Origin: VXYL01 sp965199945
GTDB taxonomy: Bacteria; Pseudomonadota; Gammaproteobacteria; Pseudomonadales; Azotimanducaceae
Length of the DNA stretch: 64,000 bases
Direction: 5' to 3'
Assembly (NCBI GenBank): GCA_965199945.1
Contig: OZ241354.1
Location: 806,001 to 870,000, forward strand
Notes under the pieces: generated by a model
Databases searched by the model: none
Told to the model about the DNA's origin: nothing
Seen by the model: the letters and a program-made list of their open reading frames with translations, nothing else
Translations under genes and position numbers: made by a program
Shown here: positions 45,557 to 55,444 of the stretch, in pieces
Layout of the letters: the number at the start of each line of letters is the position of its first letter
Numbering within the stretch: the first letter of the stretch is position 1

Positions 45557-45934
45557 CTATTTGAGCGGCATCGCCGGCAGGCGGCGCAAAGTGCGGTTCG
45601 CGGGGTCCACGACCAAGCCCGTGTTCTCCAAGGCGACCACGCCCAGCAACGGTTCGGCGTCCTCGGCCCCGAAGATGACGTGGGCGACGGTCTCGTCGCC
45701 GAGAAAGGAAACCCGAGCAAATCCGTACTCGTACTCGATGGGTTCCCCGCTCGCCAAGTGGCAGACCTGCCTGCCTTCCGGCGCTATGCCGGCCTCGCGC
45801 AGCCGGCTTGCCGGGGCGAGGCAGTGCAGCGAACCGGTGTCCACCAGGAACTCGGCCTCGAACGGACTGCCGGTGCGCGCGAGATCCGAGATTTGCGCGG
45901 TGACGTGCGTTGTGCCCACGCTGCTTCCCGCCAT
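45557..45934 (-). CDS. Retropepsin-like (clan AA) aspartic protease
   Basis: 125 residues. The core has 'AEFLVDTGSLHCLAPA' with the catalytic Asp in DTGS, and 'LLGVVALENTGLVVDPANRTL' with the second strand GLVVD typical of single-domain clan AA proteases in bacteria. Active as a homodimer. The ATG at 45934 was chosen because it opens a conserved 'GTTHVTAQISDL' start; the longer frame upstream is GC-rich shadow. It lies opposite to gspN and gspC, between them. Function unknown. Confidence 0.75.
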   Translation of the reverse strand: MAGSSVGTTHVTAQISDLARTGSPFEAEFLVDTGSLHCLAPASRLREAGIAPEGRQVCHLASGEPIEYEYGFARVSFLGDETVAHVIFGAEDAEPLLGVVALENTGLVVDPANRTLRRLPAMPLK

Positions 45935-46169
45935 GAAACTTGGAACACCCGACGGTGTCCATCCTATCAGCACCGCCCACGCCGCCCGACAATCGGCGAT
46001 TCGGCCAAATGGAGTAGCATTGCGTGTGTTCCGGCGTGTTCCGGAATGTGTGCGGTTGGCTGCCGATGGAGACGGTCGTGGAACGCCCTGCAACTTGGCC
46101 TTGGGTGCCTTGGCGCGCGCCGAGGGCGGCGCGGCTGCCGAAGGTTCGGCCAGAGCAGAGGAACGTGCA

Positions 46170-47066
46170 GTGGCGGACGTCCAGAAGCCGCTGACCATCG
46201 CCGCCCACGCGGCCATCGTGCTGGGCATCGCCTACACGGTGGCGCAGGCGACGTGGTTCTTCGTCGTGGGGCCGGATGTGGCGCCGGTGCGCGCGAGCAC
46301 GGCGTCCCCGGCCAGCAGCGCACCCGAACCAGTGCCGATGGAACGGCTCGTGGCGCAGCACATCTTCGGCAAGCCGGCGGCGCCGGGCGAGCTTCCCCGC
46401 CGCGAAGCCACCGAGACGTTGCGCGAGACGCGGCTGGCGCTGGAGCTGGTGGGCGTCTTCGTCGCCGACGATGCGGCGGCGTCAAGCGCGGTCATCGCCC
46501 GCAAGGGGCGGCCCGCGGAACTGTACTCGGTCGGCGACGGCTTGCCCGGCAACGCGAAGCTCGCCGAGGTGTTCGCGGACCGCGTCGTCATTGCCCGTGG
46601 CGGCACCCGGGAACTGCTCCGCTTCGAGAAGCCCCAGGTCGTGTTCGCGTCGTCGATGCCGGCGATGGCCCCGGCGCCGAGCGCTCCAGTGCCGGCCGAA
46701 GCCGTGGCTGACCCAAGCGCTAACGTCGCCAGCGAGGCGCGAAGCGCGCGCCACTCGATGCGCCAAGTGCTCGCGGAGAACCGCGACCGGTTCGAGAACG
46801 ACCCGCGCCGAGCCCTCGAGGAACTCGGCGTCGCGGTGGCCGACAACGGCGCGCCAGGCTACGAACTCGGCGCGCTTGGCGATTGGCCCGAACTCGGCCA
46901 CACCGGGCTGCGGCAGGGCGACCGCATCCTCTCGGTGAACGGCCAAGCGGTCGGCAACGCGCCGGCGGATCGGCTGGACCTCGACGCGCTGCTTGCGCTC
47001 GGCAGCGCCAGCCTCGAAGTGCAGCGCGGCGAACGGCGCTTCCAAGTCACCGTCGCCCTCGACTGA
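46170..47066 (+). CDS. gspC: Type II secretion system protein C (GspC)
   Basis: 298 residues. One inner-membrane helix (about 10-32, 'IAAHAAIVLGIAYTVAQATWFFV') and a homology region ('ALELVGVFVADDAAASSAVIARKG' to 'LLRF') that binds the GspD N0 domain. A PDZ-like C-terminal domain follows ('GLRQGDRILSVNGQAVGN'). The GTG at 46170 has AGAGGA upstream; a longer frame is possible but low-complexity. gspD starts 15 bp later, forming the C-D pair that opens the T2SS. Confidence 0.88.
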   Translation: MADVQKPLTIAAHAAIVLGIAYTVAQATWFFVVGPDVAPVRASTASPASSAPEPVPMERLVAQHIFGKPAAPGELPRREATETLRETRLALELVGVFVADDAAASSAVIARKGRPAELYSVGDGLPGNAKLAEVFADRVVIARGGTRELLRFEKPQVVFASSMPAMAPAPSAPVPAEAVADPSANVASEARSARHSMRQVLAENRDRFENDPRRALEELGVAVADNGAPGYELGALGDWPELGHTGLRQGDRILSVNGQAVGNAPADRLDLDALLALGSASLEVQRGERRFQVTVALD

Positions 47067-47081
47067 AACGCCGCGAAATCC

Positions 47082-49073
47082 ATGCTGTCCGCTTCGCCCT
47101 CGAGCCCTCCGCCGCCCAAGCCGCGCCACATGGCCGCGCGCCGACTGGCGCTGCGCTGCCTGCTGTGCGCCGCGCTTGCCGTCTTCGGCACGAATGCGTG
47201 GGGGGCGGCCAGCTCCTGGACCATCAACGGCAAGAGCATGCCGCTGGTGGAGTTCATCACCCAGGTGGCGGAGATCACCGGCAAGACCGTGGTGCTGGAT
47301 CCCCGCGTCAAGAATCAGGAGATCACCGTGCTGTCGGACGTGCCCCTCGACAGCGACGGCGTCTACGCCTTGTTCTTGACGGTTCTCAAGGTGAATGGCC
47401 TGGGCGCTGTGGAGGCCGACGGCGTGGTCAGCGTGGTGCAGCAGGGGGCGACTCGGCAGTCGAGCGGCCCGGTGGCGGACGATGGCGAACTGCCAGCCGA
47501 CATGCTGGTCACCCGGGTCGTGCCCACGTCCTACGTCGCCGCCGCGGAAGTGGTGAAGGCGCTGCGCCCGCTCGTGCCGCAGACCGGCGTCATCACCTCC
47601 ATCGAAAACCCCAACGTGCTCATCGTCGCCGACCAGGCCGGCAACATGCGGCGCCTTCTGGCGCTGGTGGCGCAGCTGGACGTCGTGGACACCGACGAAG
47701 TGGTGCGGCGCGGACTGGAACACGCCTGGGTGGGCACGCTGGCGACGGTGCTGGAGAAGATCGCGCCGGACCGGATCGGCAACGCCGCCAGCGGCCCGCA
47801 GCGGGTGCTGATGGTGGCCAACGAACGCGACAACTCGCTGATCCTCAAGGGCAAGCCGCACGTCATCGCCGAGACGCTGCGGCTCATCGACAAGCTGGAC
47901 GTGCCGGACGAATCCACGAACGCATCCCAGGTGATCCACTTGAACCATGCGGACGCGGTGGCGGTGGCGGAACTTCTGGATCGGCTCGTGAACGAAGCCT
48001 CCGGCGGCGATCCCGAATCGCCCACCGCGATCATCCAGGCCTACGAATCCTTGAACGCCCTCATCATCCGCGCCGACCCCGGCACCATGCAGGAGGTGCT
48101 GGCCACCGTCGGCCAGCTCGACGTGCGCCGGGCGCAGGTGCTCATCGAAGCCGCGGTGGTGGAGATTTCCCTCACCAAAGTCAGGACCCAAGGCGTCGAA
48201 CTGGCTGGCGGAGACCGCGGCGGCGGTAGCGCGCCGGCCTTCAGCACCACGCTGAGCGGCATCATCGGCGGCGTCTTGCAGCAAGTGGGCGGCGACGCCG
48301 AGGCGCTCACCACGGGCATCGACCCGCTCGCCATCGCCGCCGGCTTCGCATCGCCGACGATCGCCCTGTCGCGGGTGAAGGGCGACGGCTTCTTCTTCGG
48401 CGCCCTGGTGACCGCGCTGGCGTCCGACACCCGCGCCAATCTGCTCTCCACGCCCAGCGTGCTCACCCTCGACAACGAGGAAGCCACCAACGTCTCCGGG
48501 CAGCAGATTCCCTTCCGCACCGGCTCGTTCACCACCACCACGGACGGCGCGAGCAATCCCTTCCAGACCATCAACCGCGAGAACGTCGGCGTGGAACTGA
48601 CGGTGACGCCGCACATCCACGACGACCTGTCGATGCGCATGGCCATCAAGCTGGAGGTCGGCAACGTCGCGGATTCCGACGCCCTCGGCGGCGTGGGCAT
48701 CGGCAACACCGGCTTCGCGGACATCGTGACCAACAACCGGTCCCTGGAGACGACGATCCTCGTCGACGACCAGCAGATCATCATGCTCGGCGGCCTCATC
48801 CAGGACGACTATTCCAACGTCGGCCGCCGCGTGCCGCTGCTCGCCGACATCCCCGGTCTGGGCCGCGCCTTCCGCTCGAAGCGCAAGACCCAGGTGAAGC
48901 GCCACTTGCTGATGTTCCTGCGCCCCTCCGTTCTGCTCTCCGCCGAAGACGCCGCCGCCACCGCCGCGCGCCGCTACCAGGGCATCTACCGCTTGCGCGG
49001 CGAAGACGAAATGACCGTGCCGCCCAACCTGCCGGACGTATTCGAGCCGCCCGCCGAGAACGGCGAGACATGA
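47082..49073 (+). CDS. gspD: Type II secretion system secretin (GspD)
   Basis: 663 residues. After a signal peptide (about 18-44) the periplasmic N0 domain ('WTINGKSMPLVEFITQVAEITGKTVVLDPRVK') and N1-N3 repeats (each 'LNALIIRADP'-type) run to about 350, then the secretin barrel with 'TPSVLTLDNEEATNVSGQQIPF' and 'VGVELTVTPHI' to about 620. This forms the outer-membrane channel. C-terminal 40 residues may be the pilotin-binding S domain, though weakly conserved. A hairpin-bearing tandem repeat follows immediately. Confidence 0.95.
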   Translation: MLSASPSSPPPPKPRHMAARRLALRCLLCAALAVFGTNAWGAASSWTINGKSMPLVEFITQVAEITGKTVVLDPRVKNQEITVLSDVPLDSDGVYALFLTVLKVNGLGAVEADGVVSVVQQGATRQSSGPVADDGELPADMLVTRVVPTSYVAAAEVVKALRPLVPQTGVITSIENPNVLIVADQAGNMRRLLALVAQLDVVDTDEVVRRGLEHAWVGTLATVLEKIAPDRIGNAASGPQRVLMVANERDNSLILKGKPHVIAETLRLIDKLDVPDESTNASQVIHLNHADAVAVAELLDRLVNEASGGDPESPTAIIQAYESLNALIIRADPGTMQEVLATVGQLDVRRAQVLIEAAVVEISLTKVRTQGVELAGGDRGGGSAPAFSTTLSGIIGGVLQQVGGDAEALTTGIDPLAIAAGFASPTIALSRVKGDGFFFGALVTALASDTRANLLSTPSVLTLDNEEATNVSGQQIPFRTGSFTTTTDGASNPFQTINRENVGVELTVTPHIHDDLSMRMAIKLEVGNVADSDALGGVGIGNTGFADIVTNNRSLETTILVDDQQIIMLGGLIQDDYSNVGRRVPLLADIPGLGRAFRSKRKTQVKRHLLMFLRPSVLLSAEDAAATAARRYQGIYRLRGEDEMTVPPNLPDVFEPPAENGET

Positions 49074-49214
49074 GCCTTCAGCGGGGGAGCGCGAGGGGCT
49101 TGCCCCTCGCATGGAAGAGCCCTCAGCGGGGGGAGCGCGAGGGGGCTTGCCCCCTCGCATGGAAAAAGCCTCAGCGGGAGTGCGAGGGGGCAAGCCCCCT
49201 CGTATGAAAGAGCC
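49074..49214 (+). repeat. Three tandem ~47-bp repeats, each forming a strong hairpin, between gspD and plsB
   Basis: Units share CTCAGCGGG, then a palindrome, then ATGGAAGAGCC. The palindromes are 49091-49110 (GCGAGGGGC/GCCCCTCGC), 49137-49158 (GCGAGGGGGC/GCCCCCTCGC) and 49182-49203 (same stem, but centre CAAG instead of CTTG, i.e. loop inverted). Stems of 9-10 G-C-rich pairs with a TT or AA centre. No T-run follows, so classic terminators are unlikely; may separate expression of gspD and plsB or be a mobile palindromic repeat. Confidence 0.8.
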
Positions 49215-49222
49215 GGATCGCC

Positions 49223-51781
49223 ATGTCGTTCAAGGAGCCGAGCGCGGCCTTGAAGCGCATCAACTACGCGCTCTCGCGGCGGATGCTGGCCGCTTGGGCC
49301 GCGCCGACGGTCAACGGCGCGGAGGCTCTTGCCAAAGGCGAAGCCGCGGCCGAGGGCGACGTCGTCTACGCCTTGCCCAATCGTTCGACGGCCGACCTCG
49401 CGCTGCTGGACATCGTGGCGGAGCGCAACGGGCTGGCAAGTCCTCGCGCGCCCCTCGAACGCCTGGACGAAGCGCAGCGCTTCTTCTTTCTCGCCGCCCC
49501 GGCAGGCCTGTGGCGACGCAACGTGATGCGCACCGTGCCGTCGCGGCTGCGGCGCGTGGAGGAGAAACTCGCGGCAAGCGCGACATCTGGGGAACCGTCT
49601 TGCGGCGGGCAGGGTGCGCCGCGGCTGTGGCTGGTTCCCGTCTCCATCTTCTGGGGACGCGCCGCCAACAAGGACCGCTCGTGGACGCGCTCGCTGCTCT
49701 CCGAGGGCTGGGCGATGTCGTCGCGCCTGCGCCGCCTCGTGATCTTCGTCTTCACCCGGCGCGACATTCTCGTGCAGATTGGCGAACCGCTGGCCTGGGA
49801 CGAGATGGCGAAGGCCGCGCCCCGGCCGCCGCGCGGCGAGACCCCGGCCGCCGACGATGGCGACGACGGCGCGCTCCTGCAAGACCGCGCCAGCCGCCGC
49901 ACGGCGCGTCTGCTGCGCGCAAAGTTCCGCAATCAGAAGGTCGCCGCGCTCGGCCCCGACCTGTCGCACCGCCGCACGCTGGTGCGGCAGATTCTGAACA
50001 GTGCCCAGGTGGCGGCCGCGATTGCCGCGGAGAGCGGCAACGACGGCAACGGCGGCAACGGCAGCAGCGGAAAGAGTCGCCAGGCCGCCGAGAAGCGCGC
50101 CCGCAAGGCGGCCTTCGCGATTGCCGCCGACATGTCCTATCCCACGGTGCGCTTTCTCGACCGTGTGCTCGCGTGGTTCTGGAGTCGGGTCTACGAAGGC
50201 ATCGACATCCACGGCATGGAGATCGTCGCGCCGATCGCGCAGACGCACACGCTGGTCTACGTGCCCTGCCATCGCTCGCACATCGACTATCTGCTGCTCT
50301 CCTATGTGCTCTACCAGCAGGGACTGATGCTTCCGCACATCGCCGCCGGCGACAATCTGGACATGCCGCTGGTGGGCGGGCTGCTGCGTGGCGGCGGGGC
50401 GTTCTTCATGCGCCGGCGCTTTCGCAGCGACCGCGTCTACGCCGCCGTGTTCACCGAGTACCTCTACCAGGTCTTCCGGCGCGGGCACTCGGTGGAGTAC
50501 TTCGTGGAAGGCGGCCGTTCGCGCACCGGGCGGCTGCTGCCGGCGCGCACCGGACTGCTGCAGATGACGTTGGACGCCCATCGTCGCGGGCTGCCGCGCC
50601 CGGTCGCGTTCATTCCCGTCTACTTCGGCTACGAAAAGCTCGTCGAAGCGAGCGGCTACGTCGACGAAATGCGCGGCGCGGACAAGAAGAACGAATCCAT
50701 CGGCGACATCCTGCGCAGCCTCAAGCTGGTGCGGCAGTCCTTCGGCGCCGCGCAAGTGTCCTTCGGTGCCCCGCTCGTGCTCGACGACTTCCTGCGCGAT
50801 TGCGACGAAGCCGCCTCGCCGGTGAAGGAACTCGGCGCGCGCATCCTGCGCGGCGTCAACGCCTGCGCGGCCGTCAACGGCATGAACCTGATCGCCTTGG
50901 CGACGCTCTCCATGCCGCGCCACGCCATCGAGGAAGGCGCTCTGGTGGCGCAGATCGACCTGTACCGGGAGCTGCTGCGCCGGGATGCGGCGCACCATCG
51001 CTTCGCCGTCGCCGACGCGCCGGCGGCGCAGATCGTCGAGCGCGCCGAACGCCTCGGTCTGCTGAAGCGGGAACGCGCGACGGGCGCTCCGGCTTCAGCC
51101 GACGGCGGCGAACAGCGAGCGCAGCGTTCCGACATTCTGCTCCACGACGCCTTCACGGCGGTGTTGACGACTTGGTATCGGAACAACGTGCTGCACGTTC
51201 TGGCGGCGCCGGCGCTCATCGCCTGCCTGATCGTGAACCGCCGCCGCGGCATCGCGCCGGCGGCGGTGAAGCGCCTCTTCGATCTCGTCTTTCCGCATGT
51301 GAGAAACGAACTCAAGGCCAGCCCCGAGGACTCGGCGGAGCGCTGGCTCGCGCACTTGCAGGACGCCCAAGTGGTCGCGCTGCGCGGCGACGGCCTCGTC
51401 GCGCCGACCGATCCGGCCTTGCGCTTGCGCCTGCGGTTGCTGGCGAACACCGTGATGGAGGTGCTCGAGCGCTTCTACATCGGCTTGTCCTTGCTGCAGC
51501 GCGCCGGCAGCGGCGTTCTGGATCGCCGCGAGTTGCTGCTGGAGTGCCGCGCCACGGCAGCGCGGATTTCCACCCTGTACGGCATCAATGCGCCGGAGTT
51601 CGCCGACGGGCGGCTGTTCGAGGGCTTCGTCGCCGGGCTGATCGAGCAAGGCGCGATCCTCGAAGGCGAGGACGGCAAGCTGAACTTCGACGGGCGCATC
51701 AACGCCATCCTGCGGCCGGCGAAGAGCACCATCGCCCTGGAGCTGCGCCAGGCATTGGAGACGATGGGTCACGGCCGGTAG
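49223..51781 (+). CDS. plsB: Glycerol-3-phosphate 1-O-acyltransferase
   Basis: 852 residues. First step of phospholipid synthesis: acylation of sn-glycerol 3-phosphate. Acyltransferase blocks I-IV are seen: CHRSHIDYLLLSY near residue 350 (HX4D), GAFFMRRRF (~393), FVEGGRSRTGR (~430) and VAFIPVYFGYEKL (~460). A low-complexity Gly/Ser/Asn linker (~270-285) is an insert relative to E. coli PlsB (807 aa). Its 3' end overlaps the rsmJ 3' end by 13 bp in convergent orientation. Confidence 0.93.
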   Translation: MSFKEPSAALKRINYALSRRMLAAWAAPTVNGAEALAKGEAAAEGDVVYALPNRSTADLALLDIVAERNGLASPRAPLERLDEAQRFFFLAAPAGLWRRNVMRTVPSRLRRVEEKLAASATSGEPSCGGQGAPRLWLVPVSIFWGRAANKDRSWTRSLLSEGWAMSSRLRRLVIFVFTRRDILVQIGEPLAWDEMAKAAPRPPRGETPAADDGDDGALLQDRASRRTARLLRAKFRNQKVAALGPDLSHRRTLVRQILNSAQVAAAIAAESGNDGNGGNGSSGKSRQAAEKRARKAAFAIAADMSYPTVRFLDRVLAWFWSRVYEGIDIHGMEIVAPIAQTHTLVYVPCHRSHIDYLLLSYVLYQQGLMLPHIAAGDNLDMPLVGGLLRGGGAFFMRRRFRSDRVYAAVFTEYLYQVFRRGHSVEYFVEGGRSRTGRLLPARTGLLQMTLDAHRRGLPRPVAFIPVYFGYEKLVEASGYVDEMRGADKKNESIGDILRSLKLVRQSFGAAQVSFGAPLVLDDFLRDCDEAASPVKELGARILRGVNACAAVNGMNLIALATLSMPRHAIEEGALVAQIDLYRELLRRDAAHHRFAVADAPAAQIVERAERLGLLKRERATGAPASADGGEQRAQRSDILLHDAFTAVLTTWYRNNVLHVLAAPALIACLIVNRRRGIAPAAVKRLFDLVFPHVRNELKASPEDSAERWLAHLQDAQVVALRGDGLVAPTDPALRLRLRLLANTVMEVLERFYIGLSLLQRAGSGVLDRRELLLECRATAARISTLYGINAPEFADGRLFEGFVAGLIEQGAILEGEDGKLNFDGRINAILRPAKSTIALELRQALETMGHGR

Positions 51782-52362
51782 ACGTCGAAGCGCACGCTGC
51801 GCCCGCGAATCGTCCAGTCCGGCTCGGCGACCGCTGCGGCGTCGCCGCGCCGCTTGACCACGACCCGCGAAGTCGCCGCACCCTTGGCGAGCGCGACCAG
51901 CTCCGCGATGTCGCCGTCGTCCACTGGATGCGCCAGCGCCGCCAGGCGCTGCATGTGCTGCGCCGAGCGTGCGCCCTTTGGATGTGCGCCGAACATCGGG
52001 TCCAAGTAGACGACGTCGAAGTCCGCGGTTTCGCGCCAGCGCTGGCGCGCATCTTCGAGTGCGCAGGTCGCGCCGTCGCTCCAGGGCGACTGTTCGACGC
52101 GCGCTTCGAGCACGGCGAAGACGGCGGCGTCGCGCTCGCTCATGTGGACGACGCAGCCAAGGGCGGCCAGCACCAGGCCGTCCGTGCCCCAGCCGGCCAG
52201 GGCATCGTGAACGCGCAAGCCGGGCGCGGCGCTGCAGGCACGGGCCAGGTGCGAGCGCCGCCCGCTACGCAGTCGGCGGCGGATGTCTGGCAGCCGCAGA
52301 GCGTGTTGGTGGGCCGCAGGGCGCTTGGGCGGGGCGCGGTGGGGCGTCGCGTCAGTCCGCAC
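51769..52362 (-). CDS. rsmJ: 16S rRNA (guanine1516-N2)-methyltransferase
   Basis: 197 residues from GTG, about 50 shorter than E. coli RsmJ because the N-terminal domain is reduced. The SAM motif 'VHDALAGWGTDGLVLAALGC' and the catalytic 'VVYLDPMFGAHPK' (family DPMFP) identify it, ending 'RGRSVRFDVYRP'. It overlaps tsaB upstream by 11 bp. The reduced N-terminus may be lineage-specific or a start missed within tsaB. Confidence 0.85.
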   Translation of the reverse strand: MRTDATPHRAPPKRPAAHQHALRLPDIRRRLRSGRRSHLARACSAAPGLRVHDALAGWGTDGLVLAALGCVVHMSERDAAVFAVLEARVEQSPWSDGATCALEDARQRWRETADFDVVYLDPMFGAHPKGARSAQHMQRLAALAHPVDDGDIAELVALAKGAATSRVVVKRRGDAAAVAEPDWTIRGRSVRFDVYRP

Positions 52363-52954
52363 GCGGCTTCCAAGGGCTGTCGCCTTCGACGTAGAGCGGC
52401 TGCGCCAGCGCCGGTTCGACGGCCTCCTCCAAGCGCCCGAGGGCCAGGACGGCGACGGTTCCGGCGCTGGCTTGGAAGCTGGCGCCGTCGATGGTCTTGG
52501 CGTTCGCCGTCGTCGCGGCTTCGAGGCGGTCCGGCGCCAGGCGGACGGCGCCGTCGTCGCGCAGCTGGAAGCGGGCGACGTAGCGCCAGCCGGAGCGCGC
52601 CTCGCGTTGCACCGCGAATGCGCCGCGCCAGCCGGCGGCTTGCCGTGCGGTTTCCGCCAGCGCCAGCGAACTCGGCACGGCGATCACCTCGGCGCCGACG
52701 GCGAAGGCGATGCCCTGGGCCGCCGCGGCGCCGATGCGCACGCCGGTGAAGGAACCGGGACCGGCGCTGTAGGCGACGACATCCAAGGACGTTCTGGAAA
52801 CCGCTGCGGCGCACAGCACGTCGTCGATCATCGGCAGCAGCAGGCGGTTGTGCAGGCGCGGTGCCACGCGCGTCTGCTCGATGCGTCTCTGCTCCGTCGC
52901 GAAAGCCACCGAACAACAGTCGGTGGTGGTGTCGATGGCGAGCACGTTGGTCAC
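52352..52954 (-). CDS. tsaB: tRNA N6-threonylcarbamoyladenosine biosynthesis protein TsaB
   Basis: 200 residues from GTG. ASKHA-fold partner of TsaD that aids t6A37 modification. Shows 'VLAIDTTTDCCSVAF' and 'YSAGPGSFTGVRIG'. It overlaps rsmJ. The 204 bases upstream to the broken surface gene contain no evident gene. Confidence 0.93.
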   Translation of the reverse strand: MTNVLAIDTTTDCCSVAFATEQRRIEQTRVAPRLHNRLLLPMIDDVLCAAAVSRTSLDVVAYSAGPGSFTGVRIGAAAAQGIAFAVGAEVIAVPSSLALAETARQAAGWRGAFAVQREARSGWRYVARFQLRDDGAVRLAPDRLEAATTANAKTIDGASFQASAGTVAVLALGRLEEAVEPALAQPLYVEGDSPWKPRAD

Positions 52955-53158
52955 TTCGCCATGCTACCCGCGCAGCCACGCCAAGCAACATGGAGCACTT
53001 TCCAACGCCAAACGAGCATGAACGGAAGGGCTGGAATCCAACGCTAGGTGAGCATGAAGGGCGCGGAGTCCTCCACACTGGATGATCGTGTCGAGGACGG
53101 CGCCGACGATGCGAAGGGGGGCACCGAGGGCGATGCGGCGGAGATTGTCACCGGGCGG

Positions 53159-55444
53159 CTATTGGCCGTTCGGCGGGGGCGCGGGGCTTGCTGGCGCGTC
53201 GGAGCCGGGCGCGGCTTCCGCGTTCGGCGTCGTGTTGCCGAGGGTGCTGCGCCAGCCGCGGAACGGGTTGTGGGGCCAATGGAACTCGACTTGGACCTCG
53301 AAGCGCACCGTCGTGGCGAAGCCGAGGGCGTCGGTGGCGACGAGGGTTATCTGGGCCGTGCCTTCGCTGGCCGGCTCGGGCTGCACCAGCAGGGCGGCGC
53401 CGACGATGCTCACCGTCGCGATGGAGGCGTCCGACGAGGACGCTTCCCACGCCATGCCGTCGGGGGCGTCGCCGGGGGCGACGAGCGAGGCCAGCGGGAG
53501 GCGCAGGGGGTCGCCGGCGGCGAGCGGTTCCGGGGTGGGCGCCGCCAGTGGCTGCGGCGGGCGGTGGAAAAGGATCAGCGGGGAGCCTGGGGTGGTCTCG
53601 AAGCCGCGGAAGCAGGGCGTTCCGCTGCACTGCGCCGGCGGCGTTTCCGGGGCGTCGGCGCGGAGGGCCAGGGGCGATCCGGCGGGCTGGGGCGCGGCGA
53701 ACGTCGTGCCCGTGGTCTCGCCGGCGGCGACGGCCACGGTGGTAGGCAGGGCGGCCTCGGCAGCGGGCGTTGGCGAGGCGCTCAGCATGGCTGCCAGCGG
53801 GAACGGGGCGCCGAGGGCGGCGCGGGCGGTGATCGTGGCCGGGCCGGGCGCCCAGGGGGCGGCGTCGGTGCGAACCAGCGTCACGGCCAGTCCGAACGGG
53901 GCGCCCGGGTTGTCCTCCACGGAGACTTCGCGGAGGCGCCGGAGGCCGGCGAACAGGCCGGGCGGCAGGGCTTCGAGGGCGTTGGCGGAGAGGTCGAGGC
54001 GTTCCAGGCGCGGCGTGTGCGAGAGCAGGCCGGCGGGCAGCGCGGGCAGCGCGTTGCCGCGCAGGCCGAGGCGTTCGAGGCCGTCCAGGCCCAGCAGGTC
54101 GTTCTCTCGGAGGGAGTCGATGTTGCGGGCATTCAAGTCCAGCGTTGCGATGCGGGCGAGGTCGGCGGGCCTTGGCCAGCGGCAGTCGCGCCAGCCGCGG
54201 GCCAGTTCGGCGCGCACGGCCGGCGTCCGGTCGCAGACGCCTTCCTGGATCGTCGCCGTCGCGCGGGCGCGGCGCGAGAGGCCAACGTTCGCGGTCTGCG
54301 GGGCGTCGAGTTCGACGACGAAGCGTTCCCGCGCCGGCTCGATGTCGGCGTCGTCGACGATGGCGATCTCGATGTCCGCGGCGGTCTCGCCGGCCGGGAT
54401 CGTCGTTGCGCCGGCGCTCCGGTAGTCCTGCTCGTCCGCGTTGGCCGTCGCGGGGTCGTCGTCGGGGGCGATGCGCCAGGAGACGGCGAGGGGTTCGGCG
54501 AGCGGCCGGCCCAGCGTCGCCGTCAGGACGAGTGCGCCGCCCTCCGGGGCAGCGGCGTCGCCGGACAGCGACAGCAGGGCGCCGACCGCGACGTCGAACG
54601 CCGCCGTGGCGCCCAGGCCCTCGGGGTCGGTCGCGGTGACCGTGACCGTCGCGTCGCCCGGGCGGACGCCGCGGACGCGCACTGCGCTGGCGGTCGCGTG
54701 CACCGAGACCGCGCCGCCGTCCGAGGACGCCGCGTAGCGCAGGCGGTCGCCGTTCGGGTCCTCGAAGGCCGCGTCGAGGTCGACCGTCCTCGTCTCGCCG
54801 ACGTCGAGCTGCAAGTCCGGCAGTTCCTCCGCCAGGCGCGGCGCGGCGTTGACGGGCTCCGACACTTCCCCCGCCGCTGCGGCGGAGGCGGCGCCGTCCT
54901 GCCCGTCGGCCACCGCCACCACGCGGACCTCGTAGCCGCCCGGCGCCAGGCCGTCGAGCTCGAGCCGCGTCGCGGTCGTCTCCTCCTGCCGCGACGACGA
55001 CCATTCCTGCCCGGAAAGACGCCACTGCACCTTGTACGACGTCGCGCCGGCGGCGGCCGTCCAGGTGACCAGCAGGCCGGTCGCGGTGGCTTCGGCGCGC
55101 ACTTCGGTCGGGACGTTCCCGGCCGGCGGCGGGGCGTCGTCGTCGCCCACCGTTACTTCGACGCTCGGAATGGCAAGGGTCGCCGGGTAGCCGGCGGAGG
55201 CGCAGGCGGTCGTGACCGCGTGGCGGAGAGTGGCGCGGTCGTCGATGGCGTCGTCGTCCTGCCCGGCGGTGACCGTCACGGTCTGGGGCGCGTTCCAGTC
55301 GTCGGGCGTGAAGGTCAGCGTCGTCGGTTCCGGGGTCACGTCCGGGTTGCCGCTGGCGACGGAGACGCCTACGCCGCCCGTGCAGCCGGTGGGGCGGGTG
55401 TCGAGGACCAGCGTGTACGTTCCCTGGTTGGCGTCGTCCGCGCT
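53159..55444 (-). pseudogene. 3' part of surface protein gene copy 2, frame lost by 1-base deletion
   Basis: The frame from about 55444 to the stop at 53159 encodes the C-terminal 760 residues of copy 1 (Calx-beta end, Fn3, cadherin-like, Calx-beta, LRR, acidic C-terminus ending 'FRGWRSTLGN'). It is out of frame with the 5' part because copy 2 has one base fewer near 55442-55447 (GACCC-AGCGCGG against GACCCGGGCGCGG in copy 1). It has no start of its own. Either a true inactivation or a sequencing error; conservation of the frame beyond the break suggests recent loss. Confidence 0.85.
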
